Of a stretch of DNA of 64,000 nt, positions 23,027 to 35,114 are shown piece by piece. The stretch is from Aricia agestis (lineage: Eukaryota > Arthropoda > Insecta > Lepidoptera > Lycaenidae). The number at the start of each line of letters is the position of its first letter. The first letter of the stretch is position 1. The DNA lies in the NCBI RefSeq assembly GCF_905147365.1, contig NC_056415.1:10744001-10808000 (forward strand). Direction: 5' to 3'. Position numbers and translations under genes: made by a program. The notes under the pieces are model-generated. The model worked only from the letters and a program-made list of their open reading frames with translations, ran no database searches and was not told the DNA's origin.

Positions 23027-24094
23027 AGGGTTTCGTACCCAAAGGGTAAAAACGGGACCCTATTACTGAGACTTCGATGTCTGTCCGTCTGTCTGGGCTG
23101 TAACTCAAGAACCGCTATAGCTAGAATTCTGAAATTTTCACAGATTATGTATATCTATTGCCGCTTTAACTATAAATACTGCAAAAAAAATAAAATTAAG
23201 CCAAAAAAAACCAGTTTTTTTTGCTCTATATCAATAATAGCAACAGGTAGGTACTTGAGTTTTTCGCAAAGTCCTTAGTTTTATGTGTATTTTAATATTT
23301 TATAATAACATTAAAATAAAATAAAAAATTAAGGGGGGCTCCCATAAAAAAAAAACACAGTTTTTAGCCTAATTTTGCTCTATTATAAGCATTGAGATAC
23401 TTGGCGTCAACATATCGAGCGAAGTCTAGTTCCGATATCATCTTGAGGGTAAGGCCAAATTAGCCTCGAAGAAGCTTGGCGTTCTTAACAGAGCGAGACA
23501 GTACTTCAGCCCGGACCAACATGGAATATTGTTCTCATCTCTGGGCAGGGGCGCCAAAATACCAACGGCTCCCTCTGGATCCAACGAAGGGCCGCTCGAA
23601 TTCTTGACTGCCTTAGTGTTTCAAACAGCTTGGACCCCCTGGAATTACGCCGAGATGTAGCTTCACTCTGCATCTTCTATCGGTTGTATCACGGGGAGTG
23701 CTCTGAGAAATTGTTCGGAATCATACCACCTGCAACTTTTCGCTATCGTCCCACGCGAAAAACATACCATCCTCATCACCTTGATGAGTGGCAGTCTTCC
23801 ACAGTGCGTTTTTCGCGTAACTTTCTGCCGCGCACTGTAAAACTCTGGAATGAACTGTCACCAGCAGTATTTCCGGACCGATACGACCTGCAAACCTTCA
23901 AGAAAAGAGCCTATTCCCTCTTAAAAGGCCGGCAACGCACCTGCAGCTCTTTTGATGTTGCGAGTGTCCATGGGTGACGGTAGTTGCTTACCATCAGGTG
24001 ACCCGTTCGCTCGTTTGACCCCTTATTTAATAAAAAAAAAAATGGTACGGAACCATTCGTGCGCGAGTCCGACTCGCACTTGGCCAATTTTTTC
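23027..24094 (+). repeat. Interspersed repeat split by a LINE insertion (copy B)
   Basis: Duplicate of 8159-9226, with the family 2 LINE tail at 23389-24041 (frame 23630-23977). Confidence 0.6.
23389..24041 (+). pseudogene. 5'-truncated LINE, family 2, ORF2 C-terminus (copy B)
   Basis: Duplicate of 8521-9173, with the same upstream frame break and the same 115-residue C-terminal reading. Confidence 0.82.
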
Positions 24095-24637
24095 TACTTG
24101 CCATTTTATGTCTCTTCTTTACAAATATTTCTTAGTTTTCGTTTGAGTTGGATAGGCTTCGAATCTATTAAAGTCTTGTTGAGCATTTTACTTTAGATAG
24201 CTTTTGAAAATATTTTTAAACTTTCAGAACTTTCGCACTTCTTCCGTTTGCGGTCACTTAGTCAGCACCGACCCGTTATTTCGTAGCTTTTGGATGCCTT
24301 AATAATTTGGACTGCAATATTGATTTCACATAAATATTTAATATTAAGCTCTTTTATTACCTACGTTATTTATAATGAAAGGCGTCAAGTCGAATTTCGT
24401 AACGAACAATGTAAAAGTAATAATTGAACATTGTTACTGGAACGGATAAGTTTTACGGCGAAGTTATAAAACGAAAGTTACTAATTGTGAGCCACTGTAA
24501 ATAATTAATCCGACGTTGAATTTCCACTGTCACGTGCTTCGATTGTATTATACAGGTATTTTTTTTATCTCTTTTTATTTAGGGATTTTAGCACACATAG
24601 TGGCTATGTCAATCCCATCTTGTTTATAAATCAACTT

Positions 24638-24763
24638 AACACTTTTATTATAAGAAGTTATCTTATAATAAAAGTGTTGTATCAAAACTAAGTGATAATA
24701 ATACTTTACGATGTGTATGAGTCCCCCGTATAAAGTTCACCGGGAAAGTAGCAGCGCTGAAAC
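24638..24763 (+). repeat. Hairpin plus half of a family 1 MITE (copy B)
   Basis: Duplicate of 9770-9895. Confidence 0.7.
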
Positions 24764-24779
24764 AGTAATTTTAAAAATA

Positions 24780-25025
24780 TCCATACCCTTACTAAAATTA
24801 TAAATGCGAAAGTGTGTCTGTCTGTCGGTCCGTCTGTCTGTCTGTCTGTTACATCTTCACGCCCAAACCGCTGAGCCGATTTTGTTGAAATTTGGTATGG
24901 ATATACCTACTTGAAGTCCTAGGAAAGGGGACATAGGATACTTTTCGTCCCGGAAACTGTACCATTACCGTGCGATAAACGAGTTTTGACGAAACTTCAT
25001 ACGTATACGAACGGGCGTCATCTAG
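24780..25025 (+). mobile_element. Non-autonomous Helitron (copy B)
   Basis: Duplicate of 9912-10157. One base differs after the GTCTG run (TTACATC here, TTACCTC in A). It is one of the few differences in the near-identical part. Confidence 0.75.
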
Positions 25026-26767
25026 TAATAGGAGTTTAATAAGAAAAAATACCGCAAGCTAAATTCAGTTCCTCTGTAACTTTTGCAATATTAAAGCGAA
25101 TTGATAAACCCAAGTATTGGGCGCACAATGCACATAATAAAGTAAATAGGACCCAATTTTATCCACGAACAAATGATTAGCTTGACTAATTGCCCGTCGA
25201 CTTTCAAAATTATCCGGCAGATAAAATGAATACTTGTTTGCCGAAAGCCTTATAGACGCTGTCACGCCATTCCTGTATAATTACTAGCAAGGGGAAGTAT
25301 CGACCGAAGTACGTCGTATAAATTGTGAACTCGTACGAGCCACTCAAAACCGCGATCACGACGGCTCACTCTGCGGCCTCAAACATAAACAACTCCCCGA
25401 TAAAATCTCCACAAACGTCCGTGTTAAATTGCATTTTATGTGGGTCGCTATTAAACATTTTTGTATCATAAAATAGAAGGAGATTAAACTCGGGCTCACT
25501 TAGGGATGAGTAACGCTAAATGTTTACAAAAACTACGAAGATCGTTTCAGCAAATTGTGAATTTCGTTTGTTTATTTTAACTTTTATCAAATACCTATAT
25601 GTAGGTAAGTGTAATAGATATTTGATAAATGTTAAAATAAATAGTAATCACAATACCAAAGAGTTTTCAGTAAAATGAGAGCCTTTTACAACCAAGTTAG
25701 TTCTCGTAATTTTAACGTAATGGTACTTTTCACATCATTCTGTCCGAACTTCTGAGAACATTGTTAAGACAAAACATAACAGGGAGGAAAGGTTTCAAAC
25801 TTTGTCCTTTAATTTGATACCATGATTGCCGACCCTTATTTCGGCGAACTTTCAACAAAATACTACGTATTTACCTCGGGATAAATCCGTCAAAGAGGAT
25901 TAGAAATCTCCTGTGTATCGCTTAATGTGAAAGTAGCATTACAAAGGTAGTTTATTTTTTGCTTCTCCAAAAATACAAAGAAACTTTTTATCGTTACTGA
26001 AAACTACGGAACAGATAATACATCTCTGTCACGGAGGAGCCGGAATACACTATCATCTGCAAATACGTTTAATATTTCGGGAAAACAATATCTCGCTCGA
26101 TACCTCGACCCAGTTTACCCAATTAAAGATATACAGACTTATGCTTTTAGCCTTGCTCGAGCTTCAGCTTGCTAAAGTATACTCGGGGAATCGAGACAGT
26201 AGCGGTCATTAACTACCTGTCAAAAAACTTGTCACTTCTATGTTATACAGTACTCCCAAACGCATGGAAAATTTCGCTAATTGTCGTAATCACGAAAACA
26301 CCCGAATCTATGAAACGTATGAGCCCCAAACAATGCATATTTTGCATTTTGCACCATGTTCAAAGGAAATAGAAGTAAATATCATATAGCCGGTGGCTGT
26401 CCGCTCTCGCCGGACCGTCAATAATGCTATAACTCACCGGGAAGCCATCGTGGCGTTACCATGGTAATATTCAAGCAACGTCAGGCGCCTCTACGTCACT
26501 ACCAAGCGCTGTTTTTCTTAAAGTTAAGTCTAAAACAGCGCTCGCAGCGACGTCTTCCGACGCTCGGGAAATACGATCGTTGCCGAAAAATTACGAAAAT
26601 TTCTATGCGCATTATCACTTTGGGAGCACTGTAAAACCGCGATTGACAATGAAGTGTCAGTTTAACCGCCGTACTCAGAGTCATTTAATTATGATGATTA
26701 ACCTCCAATTTAATGAAGAGTTTGAAAAGACAGATAATGTATAAGGCTTATGTCAAAATTTTAATAG

Positions 26768-28066
26768 CTTATTTTTTTTATTTTATTTTATTAAGATAAC
26801 TACAACCTTAGAACTAACTATTTAAATATACAATGTATAGTTAACTAGAAGGTCAATTAAAGTTACCTACTTAAATACAGCTTAAATACTAAACTAAAGC
26901 TTAAACCGACTTAATTAGAGTATCTAAGTATAAGCACACATCATTTTAAAACATCTAATTACTATTACATAAATTTAACTAATACAATGTACTTAAACAA
27001 AGAAATAATATAAGAGAGGGTAGAGAAGAAAAAAAAAAAAGAACTTAGATTGCCTCACTACCATTTCATGGAATGTTGCGTTGAGGTAAGATACGGTTTA
27101 GTCACACTACAATACATACTTATTATGTTATAGATAATAATATAGAAACTATTACAACCAAAAATAACTTTGATTCCATTTACACTAATTAACATTACTT
27201 ATATAACTTTCTAGCAGCAATAGGTATATCACATGCAAAGTCATAAAATAATACTCAAAATAAATTAAGATGAAATTAATGACCGCTCTCACCAGATAAA
27301 ATGTTTTTTATTTTGTTCATAAAAGATTTTTTATTTCCAACAAAAATGTCAACTTCAGAAAAGTATTTATTGTAACTTTTTGCAACTCTTGTAAGTACAG
27401 CATTTTGGCCATAAGATGTACGATGCGAAGGCACACTAAGCATAGGGGTGTTTCTCGTGCGATAAATTGGTGTGTTAAATGTTATTTGTGCAAGCAATTC
27501 TGGGCAGTTTATACGCCCTCGCAGTATATCAAAGAGTAGGCTCATATTCATTAGAGAACGTCTATCCTCAAGAGATAGTAGGTCATAAGTCCGGCAGTTG
27601 TCTGTGTAGTTGGTAACTTTATTTTTAATTCTGAAATTTATATATTTTACAAATTTCTTTTGGATTCTTTCAATTTTGCTGATGTGGACAGCATAATAGG
27701 GTTGCCACACTTGACAAGCATACTCTAATATACTCCTGACATATGCGTAATAAAGTACTTTTAAACTAAGAATATGATTGAATGGTTTGCAAGTTCTTAT
27801 AATAAAACCTAAGTTTTTGTAGGATTTACTTACTATCGAGTCAATGTGTTCAACCATATTCATTTTAGAATCAAATAAAACACCTAGGTCCTTTACTATG
27901 TTAACTCGTTTTATAGGAACACCATTAAACATGTAATTGTAAATTATAGGTAATTTCTTACGACTAAAAGATATGCATTGGCATTTACTTACGTTCACGG
28001 AGATTTTATTTTGTTGATAGTAATTGTATATTCTGTTTAAATCGTCTTGTAGTTTCTCACTTTTTT
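26768..28066 (-). mobile_element. 5'-truncated LINE, family 3, only in copy B
   Basis: Copy A has no counterpart between its 11890 and 11905. The minus-strand element starts near 28066 inside ORF2, runs through the C-terminal coding region (27276-27998), then about 500 bp of AT-rich 3' UTR, and ends in an A/T-rich tail (TTATTTTTTTTATTTTATTT on the plus strand from 26770). About 13 bases present in copy A at the site are absent in B, so the insertion seems to have come with a small target deletion. Confidence 0.82.
27276..27998 (-). pseudogene. LINE family 3 ORF2 C-terminal fragment
   Basis: 240 codons are open to the stop after LSGESGH. The sequence has the post-RT region of insect jockey/CR1-group LINEs: VKDLGVLFDSKMNMVEHI, then LEYACQVWQPYY, then KIERIQKKFVKYI. 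In phase it extends upstream of 27998 to about 28060 (LQDDLNRIYNYYQQNKISVN), so the start methionine is not a real start. The RT catalytic core is missing. It belongs to a different family from those at 4.7 kb and 8.5 kb: sequence and 3' UTR do not match. The clean frame suggests a recent insertion. Confidence 0.82.
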
Positions 28067-28627
28067 AAGTAATTAATGTTTCACTCTGAGTGCGGCAGCA
28101 AGGGCGATATCGTATTTTGTATACTCGATGTGAACTGAATAATATGAAGCATATCATTTCAAACTCATAAAAAGTTGGAGTTACCAAGAAGTTTTCCGAT
28201 GAATCTGTAGTAATCTGTGTCTTTATAAGAAGTCAATTTTATTCTTAAATATTCTAAATAGAGTGCGAGCATTTTTCATTTAGCGCCTAGACTAAAAAGG
28301 TCAATGACAGCTATCGCCATGTTTCACCGAGCACAGTATAACAGTTTCTTTATATCGCATTTTACATTGTGTAATAGAAATGAACTAATTAAAAACTTTT
28401 TAAATTGTCGTTTCTTGTTTTTCGCGCTACAAGCAAATGATATAGAATTTTATGCTTGTGAGTATTTCTACAAATGTTAAATGCTAGAAACGTCTTTTCC
28501 GTCTTTTGGGCTGACGCTAAAATATCTTGATGCAAGATTTTTAAATGTTACGTCTTTAATAAACACGAAATAATTAATACGAAAAGTCTATTAAATCTTA
28601 TTATATATTTTGTAATTTGCTCCTTTT

Positions 28628-28657
28628 GCTTGATCCGATATAAGTATCGGATCAAGC
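28628..28657 (+). repeat. Palindrome present only in copy B
   Basis: Arms 28628-28640 and 28645-28657 (13 nt, loop TAAG) are exact complements. Copy A at about 12610-12630 has only the right half and reads ACTTATATCAGATCAAGC. Confidence 0.85.
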
Positions 28658-29411
28658 TCATATGTTCAGCTGAATAGAATTCGTAGCAGGAGCTATTTTG
28701 AGGTAATTAATATTATTACGGATATTATGCTATCTGAATAGCATCTAATCAGATGTGATAAACAGATGAGCGAGGTATCTACGCAATATATTATACGTGC
28801 TATATGTGTAGTGCAGATTGCTTATGTACCATCGGACAAATTCTTTCATGTAACGCAGATTAACCTATGCAATTTGGTTGGGTTACTGTTGTTGACAGGG
28901 CTAGAAAACTTGACCAAATTACGGTCTCCATCTGTCTATGAATCAATCCTATCCTTAGTACAGGTTCCCTAGAACAATTTTTTTCCCATGAATCAAATCA
29001 AAAGATTAAATCCTTTCTATCTCTGTTAGCTACCACTTTCGAGAATTTTCGCAAAAGAAATTGTTGTTCGTCTTATCAAAATAAAGCTACTCACGAAAAA
29101 TTTGCTTGATAGTAATAAAAAAGAAATTGATCTAGGGAACCCGGACTATTGGTAAAGAGTCGAAAATGTAAATTACGTCCTACTTTATAAAGTAACTGAA
29201 CGTTCAGCACAAACTTCAGAGATTCGCAGCTCAGCAAATATTTGGCGTGCGACTCTCATGTGGTAATCAAATATGAAATAAGCAAACACGTCTTCTAAAA
29301 AAGGAAGATGCTACATACAAAATGCTCACCTTCAAAAGTATGAGTTGCCACTTGGCAGGTTCCCTATAATTTCACTTATTAAATGCTTTCAGAGGCCTGT
29401 AAGAATTATAG

Positions 29412-29503
29412 AGATTACTGAGTATTAAATACTCAATAATCTTTATTCAATTTTTTTTTCTGTGAGTCATCAGTCAATTATTGACTGATGACTAACAGAA
29501 AAA
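29412..29503 (+). repeat. Two adjacent palindromes, each with a mismatch (copy B)
   Basis: Counterpart of 13392-13483. The first reads ACTCAATAATC where perfect pairing needs ACTCAGTAATC; the second reads GACTAACAG where GACTCACAG is needed. Confidence 0.8.
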
Positions 29504-29865
29504 TAATTGAATGTATGCTAATGACTGACTTCTAAGATTTTTCGACAGAATTAGTTTATTTATTCCACGAAGATATTGTTCGGCAAATGTTTTAAAAAGT
29601 GCTAGTGGATAGATCTAATTTCTGTCAAAAAACTCCTGGAACCGACTATAAGTACTTAACTCTGTTTCGAGTCAGTAAATACAGCCTGTTAAACATATAA
29701 TTTCGTTAAAACAATTAAACATAATTATTTATGTTCATTTCTTTTGTTCTTTGCTAGCTCAAGTAAATTGTGGCACGGTGAATAGAAATCTAGAGTCACC
29801 GCAGCATTTAAAATGTAAATAGTTCGCGGAACAAGTTCAATTGAATTCACGTGCGGATTATTGTG

Positions 29866-30704
29866 TCTGGCAATAAAGGCTCTATTGTATGCCACAGCCA
29901 TGCCACCGTCACCGGTGATTAAGCCTCGGGAAATCGCATAGAATCGGTTAGAAAAATGTCGGATCGCATTTTAGGGTTGTGTTTTTGTAATTCAATTACA
30001 TAAGCGCTACATCCATGTTGTACATTTGATATTGCGATAATAACGTTTAGATTTTAGATTTTTATAAACCCGCTGACAGAGCGAACAAAAATGACCAAGA
30101 TTGCTGCAAACCATGTCGGCCAATTTGTTTTTCATATAGTTACAGCTACGTAATCGTTACGTTATCGAATGTCAAATATGGGAGCCCGGAGCTGTGAAAA
30201 CTATCGTATAATAGGGAACTTACATAAAGGGCGGAACAGAGGGCACTACTAACACATGCAGTAAATAATCCAACCGGATTATTTACTGCATGTGCTATAG
30301 ATAGAGCATACTGTACATAACTGTAGATAGAGCATGCTGAAATAAAATAGCTATATTTTAAACACAATTAAAGGTGCTGAAGTTATAGCATCAATAATTA
30401 TAATTCTGGCAGCTGACATCTTTTACTTCAGTTACCTTCTCTCCAGTAATACCTTAAAAGAAGCTTGTAAGAGTTTCCTTACAGAGTCACACAGAAGCTT
30501 TAAAATACACTTTGTAATTAAATTTGTTTTAATGTGTAAGACATTATCAGTATTTTTCCTATTTATTGGAAAAGTTTTAAAATAAAAAGTAATTATCATT
30601 TCGTGAAATATTGATAAAATATATTTTAATAAGCTTATCATATTTAAAGGTAGGGAAATATTTTGATGCTTGGAGCATAATTAATTGACTTTGAACCTTA
30701 ATAC
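29866..30704. other. No gene; one hairpin
   Basis: First sequence outside the duplication. A 19-nt-arm hairpin with a 4-nt loop lies at 30253-30294 (CACATGCAGTAAATAATCC outer arm). The frames at 30146-30641 lack coding character. Confidence 0.5.
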
Positions 30705-30866
30705 TGGTACTAGTCCGGGTTCCGCAAAACAATTATTTTTTAAATTACTATGAAGCTAATTTTTTGTGAGTAGCTTCATTTTGATAATACGAACATCAAT
30801 TTTATTTGCGAAAAACCTTGAAAGTGGTAGCTAACAGAGATAGAAAGGATAATGCTTTGATTTGAT
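30705..30866 (-). repeat. Inverted, diverged copy of a repeat inside the duplication
   Basis: Read on the minus strand it aligns with 12970-13135 and 28990-29155. Shared blocks include CCTTTCTATCTCTGTTAGC, AGCTACCACTTTC, ATTATCAAAATGAAG, and AACCCGGACTA at the end. This shows the block is a dispersed repeat. Confidence 0.75.
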
Positions 30867-30884
30867 GTTTACGAGACGTTAAAC

Positions 30885-31002
30885 TTACGCCTGATGATGA
30901 TTTGTTTCGAAACCGGTCGTGTAATTTGTTAAAAGTTGTAATAATATCTTAATATAGTGGAAAAAGTGCACGAAAAGTTGTGTTTTATTAGTGTTCAATA
31001 TG
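30885..31002 (+). mobile_element. Penelope-like fragment with hammerhead-like core, second copy
   Basis: CTGATGA at 30891-30897, GAAAC at 30909-30913, CG, then GTC at 30916-30918. TTACGC (30885-30890) can pair with GTGTAA (30919-30924) with one wobble pair. Downstream sequence matches 14244-14320. The stem I bases differ from the copy at 14211 while pairing is kept, which is mild covariation support. Stem II is again very short. Confidence 0.4.
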
Positions 31003-31599
31003 AATTTCCACCAAGAACCGACAGTACAATCAATAACATACAATAACTAATAGTTTAATACTTTCAGCTAGTACCCACATTCATTATTGTGCTACTTATA
31101 GTATAGAGAACTTATTTTCACTATCTGTAAAAATAACTTGATTTATAAGCGCATTATATTTTTAAGTTGTGAAACTCAATAACAGCCGCCTTACAGACGG
31201 AACGTCACAAAGGTTATTTTTAATCTGTCCTCATTACGACGTTTATAAATCATCGAACCTTCCGCTAAAGGAAGTGAAATAAAAAAGCGCTTAAACTGGT
31301 CTTAAAATTTGTGAAATATGTTGAAAGTTTTATGTCCCGCAGGAGGCTTTAATGGGAGGTGGTGCCCAATTTACTTAATACACCTCCGATGTCGTAAACG
31401 TTGTGTTCGCTGTAACAAGCAATACTTCACCGGCACATTTGTATATCAGACGGCTATAAGGTAAACTAATGTAGTAAAGACTTACGCCGCACTCATAGAC
31501 ATAAAGTTATTACTTATGTAGTTATTTAAGAGTGACAGAAACATTTGAACCAGATAACAGAACCTTTATGAATATGAATGTTATGATAAATATGAATTA
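31003..31599. other. No feature recognised
   Basis: AT-rich non-coding sequence. Confidence 0.4.
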
Positions 31600-31733
31600 C
31601 TAGATGACCCGGTGAACTTCGTATCACTTCTCTGCTTTATGAACCTTCCCTGGACTTCTACAAACAACTATTTCGAGACTAAAATCAGCCAAATCTGTTC
31701 AGCTATTCTCATTTATCAATATATAATTTTAGA
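31600..31733 (-). mobile_element. Short Helitron-like element
   Basis: On the minus strand it starts TCTAAAATTATATATTGA at 31733 and ends CGAAGTTCACCGGGTCATCTAG at 31600, followed by T. TC start and CTAG end fit a very short non-autonomous Helitron. The block CCTTCCCTGGACTTCTAC is shared with the Helitron at 4250. Confidence 0.55.
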
Positions 31734-31798
31734 TTATATATTGATAAATGGAATAAAATTAAATATTGATAAATTAAATTCATGAATGCATGAATTTA

Positions 31799-31833
31799 AG
31801 AAGTTTCCTGCATGAGGTATGCAGGAAACTTCT
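31799..31833 (+). repeat. Hairpin, 15-nt arms
   Basis: 31799-31813 (AGAAGTTTCCTGCAT) pairs exactly with 31819-31833 around a 5-nt loop. Confidence 0.85.
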
Positions 31834-31950
31834 ATAGGTCCCATGATCAAATTGCTACCTTGGTAATCGTAGCACCTGCAGCGTGGTCAGAAAAGGGACG
31901 TCTAAAAAATTTAGATAGCTTATGTCGAGGGGTATCCGAATCACCTCAAA

Positions 31951-32030
31951 GTAGGTAGGTAGGTAGGTAGGTAGGCGGTCGGCGCGGCGGCGTGCGCCAC
32001 CAAAGAAACACCACTCCGCTAACCTTCGCG
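31951..32030 (+). repeat. GTAG microsatellite and GC-rich patch
   Basis: Six GTAG/TAGG units at 31951-31975 run into a CGGCGCGGCGGCG stretch. No exon or promoter signal could be tied to it. Confidence 0.7.
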
Positions 32031-32197
32031 CGCGCGGTGTCCATACGTTGGGTACCTAATTAAGCTACATTTACTCAGTGATCAATTGATTTTTTTTCCA
32101 TCTAATATACGTATAGCCAAATATCACGTCCTCAAGTATTGAATATGTCTAACCAGTCACGCAGCACTTGTACATAATATTATTGTATTATATAATA

Positions 32198-32767
32198 CGA
32201 GCTTTTGCCCGCGGCTTCGCTCGCGTTAAGTAGTATTTTTTTTTTTATGAAATAAGGGGGCAAACGAGCAAACGGGTCACCTGATGGAAAGCAACTTCCG
32301 TCGCCCATGGACACTCGCAGCATCAGAAGAGCTGCATGTGCGTTGCCGGCCTTTTAAGAGGGAATAGGGTAATAGGGGAGGGTAGGGAAGGGAAGGGAAT
32401 AGGGGAGGGTAGGAAAGGGAATAGGGTAGGGGATTGGGCCTCCGGTAAACTCACTCACTCGGTGAAACACAGCGCAAGCGCTGTTTCACGCCGGTTTTCT
32501 GTGAGAACGTGGTATTTATCCGGTCGAACTGGCCCATTCGTGCCAAAGCATGGCTCTCCCACGTATAAAAAATATATACAAATTTTCATCCCCTATTTGA
32601 ACCTTGGTGTTAGAATTTATCAAAATCCTTTCTTAGCGGATGCCTACGTCATAACATCTACCTGCATGCCAAATTTCAGCCCGATCCGTCCAGTGGTTTG
32701 GGCTCTCCGTTGATAGATCACTATGTCAATCAGTCAGTCAGTCACCTTTGAGTTTTATATATATAGA
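32198..32767 (-). mobile_element. Helitron interrupted by a SINE
   Basis: Minus-strand Helitron. The start TCTATATATATAAAACTC is at 32767, the body at 32564-32766 matches the intact plus-strand relative at 38434-38672, and the end GCGAAGCCGCGGGCAAAAGC is at about 32204-32223. The two pieces are separated by a SINE-like element at 32235-32563. Confidence 0.72.
32235..32563 (-). mobile_element. SINE-like element, family Z, nested in Helitron
   Basis: Minus strand, apparently full length. The head runs from 32563 (CGTGGGAGAGCC) through AATACCACGTTCTCACAG and CGGCGTGAAACAGCGC. A pyrimidine repeat follows (read as GGGTAGGGAAGGGAA on the plus strand, about 32369-32430). The tail contains AAAGGCCGGCAACGCAC, CCATCAGGTGACCCG, and poly(A) at 32235. 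The tail matches the LINE at 9045-9173, including bases that encode the LINE protein C-terminus. The frame at 32336-32713 is not a gene. Confidence 0.82.
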
Positions 32768-33568
32768 TTATGCTCTGTCTATTTTAATTATTTTGCAAGA
32801 GGGTAATATATTCTATTTCTATTAATTTAATGTTCCATAAAAGCTGGTCATTATATTATGCTCTTGAGTACAATGGATAGTTTAGACACAATGTAGTAAG
32901 AAATAGGGGTGAGTAGAATTCAATAAACCAACATTGTTGTAAATGGCCACATACAAAGATGCTTGTGCTGGACGAAACGAAAATAATATTCCTAGCGTTC
33001 ATTTTCTAAAACCTTTGCATAATATTTTAAATTTAGTATCAGAAAATCCTTTAGCAGATTGGTAGATTCGGTGCATCCATGTGGAGATGATGTTCGTTGT
33101 GTATAATAAGTTGTTATATTATCACAGGTATTACAGGTAAAGTGATTTTTCATTTTGTGGCCCGTGGCCAATATTGAAACGAATGCTGTTGCATACAAAA
33201 GACTCCGCTCTTATGACAATGTAACCCAAGTGGAAGATCGGGGCCTGTTCGTATCGCTTGAGGTAAGGAGGTATGACAGATTTACAGGTAACCATATTTT
33301 TTCGGCGTTGATTTAGGGCACCAATTTTCTTAATGTATGAGGTGGCTCCCACTGGTAGATATTAATTTTGGGACACATCGCCGAAATAATTTTCGTTGTC
33401 TACGTAATTCATCGTAAGTCCTAAGCGACATTATATTACTACGGACTTAAGAGATTTTCTGTAAAAGTAATTCAAAAGAGCTAAGTCTCTTTATTGTGTA
33501 AGAAGAAGTGAGTTTACTCGGAGCAAACACGTGTATACAGGACAAAGACCACGAAATATAGGAAGAAA
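32768..33568. other. No feature recognised
   Basis: AT-rich. Minus-strand frames at 32992-33352 overlap each other and show no domain. Confidence 0.4.
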
Positions 33569-33891
33569 CTAGCTGTCCCGGCAAATATTGTTTTGCCGTA
33601 TAAAATATTTCGATTTTCGCCCTGGATATTATTATATTGAAGTGACTAAATAAGTTTGTCACCATGGCAACGTCCATCGCTATCCCGTCACACAAACAAT
33701 GGTCGCCGTCAGTCTCGAGTTGTAATAATTTACTATTATTTATTCAACAACTGCACTTATCAATATAAAAAGTAGATGTTGTCCGATTCTTATCCTAGCC
33801 GATATGTTCCTTAAGATTAACGAAAATGGGTCGAGCCGTTTCAGAGGAGTTCACGCATCCCGTGACACGAGCATTTTATATACCTATTAGA
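33569..33891 (-). mobile_element. Helitron-like element
   Basis: On the minus strand it starts TCTAATAGGTATATAAAATG at 33891, contains CGTGAACTCCTCTGAAACGG, and ends TTGCCGGGACAGCTAG at 33569 with T following. TC start and CTAG end fit the Helitron plan. Confidence 0.6.
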
Positions 33892-34505
33892 TTATAGGAA
33901 ATTAAAGACATTTATTTATGGTATCTATTAGAAGCATGTGAAAGTTTATAATATGTGGGTACATGGTTGAATACTTGTTATTCTTTTGTCCAAAATCTAT
34001 TCAGACGTTGATAAAAGGCATAAGAGTAGTTTCGGACTGTGAATTAAAATACTTATTGCAGGCTCAATGGGATGCTGTATTTGTTACGCGGATAGGTTGA
34101 TATTATAATAGGAAATATTTACGTTATGTTAAATAAATGAAAAACTAAACAATATTTTGTTCATTAAATTAGCGAAAAAAAGACAGGAAAGAAAATTGTA
34201 CACTTTATTACTAAATTATATGGATCACACACTTTGGAAGTGTAGGAACTAATGGACAAAGTTTTATAGCTATCAGACAGTGTATCATCCACTCATGTTG
34301 AATACAAACAAAGTTACGCATCTGTGTTTTACATATTATAGAAGGTCTATTTTAGAAAAAGTACAAAAACACAATATAAAAGCATAGATCTCAGAATATT
34401 TTAAGTGTTATGTGATATTTCCTAAGCACGCAGATTGGCACCTACAATGAGTAATGTATACTTAGATTTCCTTTTTTGGTACATATATTCAGCGTATTAT
34501 ATTCA
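33892..34505. other. No feature recognised
   Basis: AT-rich non-coding sequence. Confidence 0.4.
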
Positions 34506-35114
34506 CTAGCGGTTGCCCCCGGCTCCGCCCGCGTGGATGTAGGTTACCGCTGCAAAAAGCCTACCCAGAAAAGACTTTAATTTCACCATAATTTCAAAAC
34601 CAAACTTCCAATTTTAATCATTCAAAGACCAATTAATATTATCGACATAAACTGTACTTAATGATGAAATAATTTATTTTGATAAGGATTAATAGCATGG
34701 GTAAAATAAATGCGTTTAAAAATAATCAAAAAAAAATCAACATTTTTAAAATAAAAAAAAGGTTATTTTGCCTCACTCGACATAGATAAGTGTAGTCTGT
34801 TGCGGTTTTGTAGGTATTTATAAGATCTACAATTATATACAACATTTTATGGTTCTATCTTTTATAGTTTAGGCAGCGTGCGCAAAATAAGTAACTTTTC
34901 TGGTTGATTTTTTACACCTTGCGTCCGAAAAACCCAAATATCTTACGAAACCCTATTTTTTTCCAAAATAAAATGTATCCTATGTTCAGCAGAAATAATG
35001 TAGGATTCCAATGGTAAAAGAATTTTTCAAATCGGTCCAATAGTTTCGGAGCCTATTCAATTCAAACAAACAAACAAAAAATCAAATCTTTCCCCTTTAT
35101 AATATTAGTATAGA
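34506..35114 (-). mobile_element. Non-autonomous Helitron, about 610 bp
   Basis: On the minus strand it starts TCTATACTAATATTATAAAG at 35114, contains a GTTTGTTTGTTTGAATT run and a CCGAAACTATTGGACCG block. It ends CGGGCGGAGCCGGGGGCAAC then CGCTAG at 34506, with T following. Start, end and insertion context all match Lepidopteran Helitrons. No Rep/helicase coding. Confidence 0.72.

Larger units (their letters stand above)
14869..29865 (+). repeat. Tandem segmental duplication, copy B
   Basis: Direct repeat of copy A. It is longer because a LINE tail of about 1.3 kb sits at 26768-28066; it lacks the MITE found at 12310-12440 in A. Elements of copy A up to 10192 recur here at +14868. After 29865 the sequence is unrelated to what follows copy A. 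Confidence 0.93.

Noticed and set aside
26270..26700. Conserved gene in 11.5-11.8 kb and its copy B counterpart
   Set aside because: Frames in the two copies are broken at different places by indels, so there is no sign of coding constraint.
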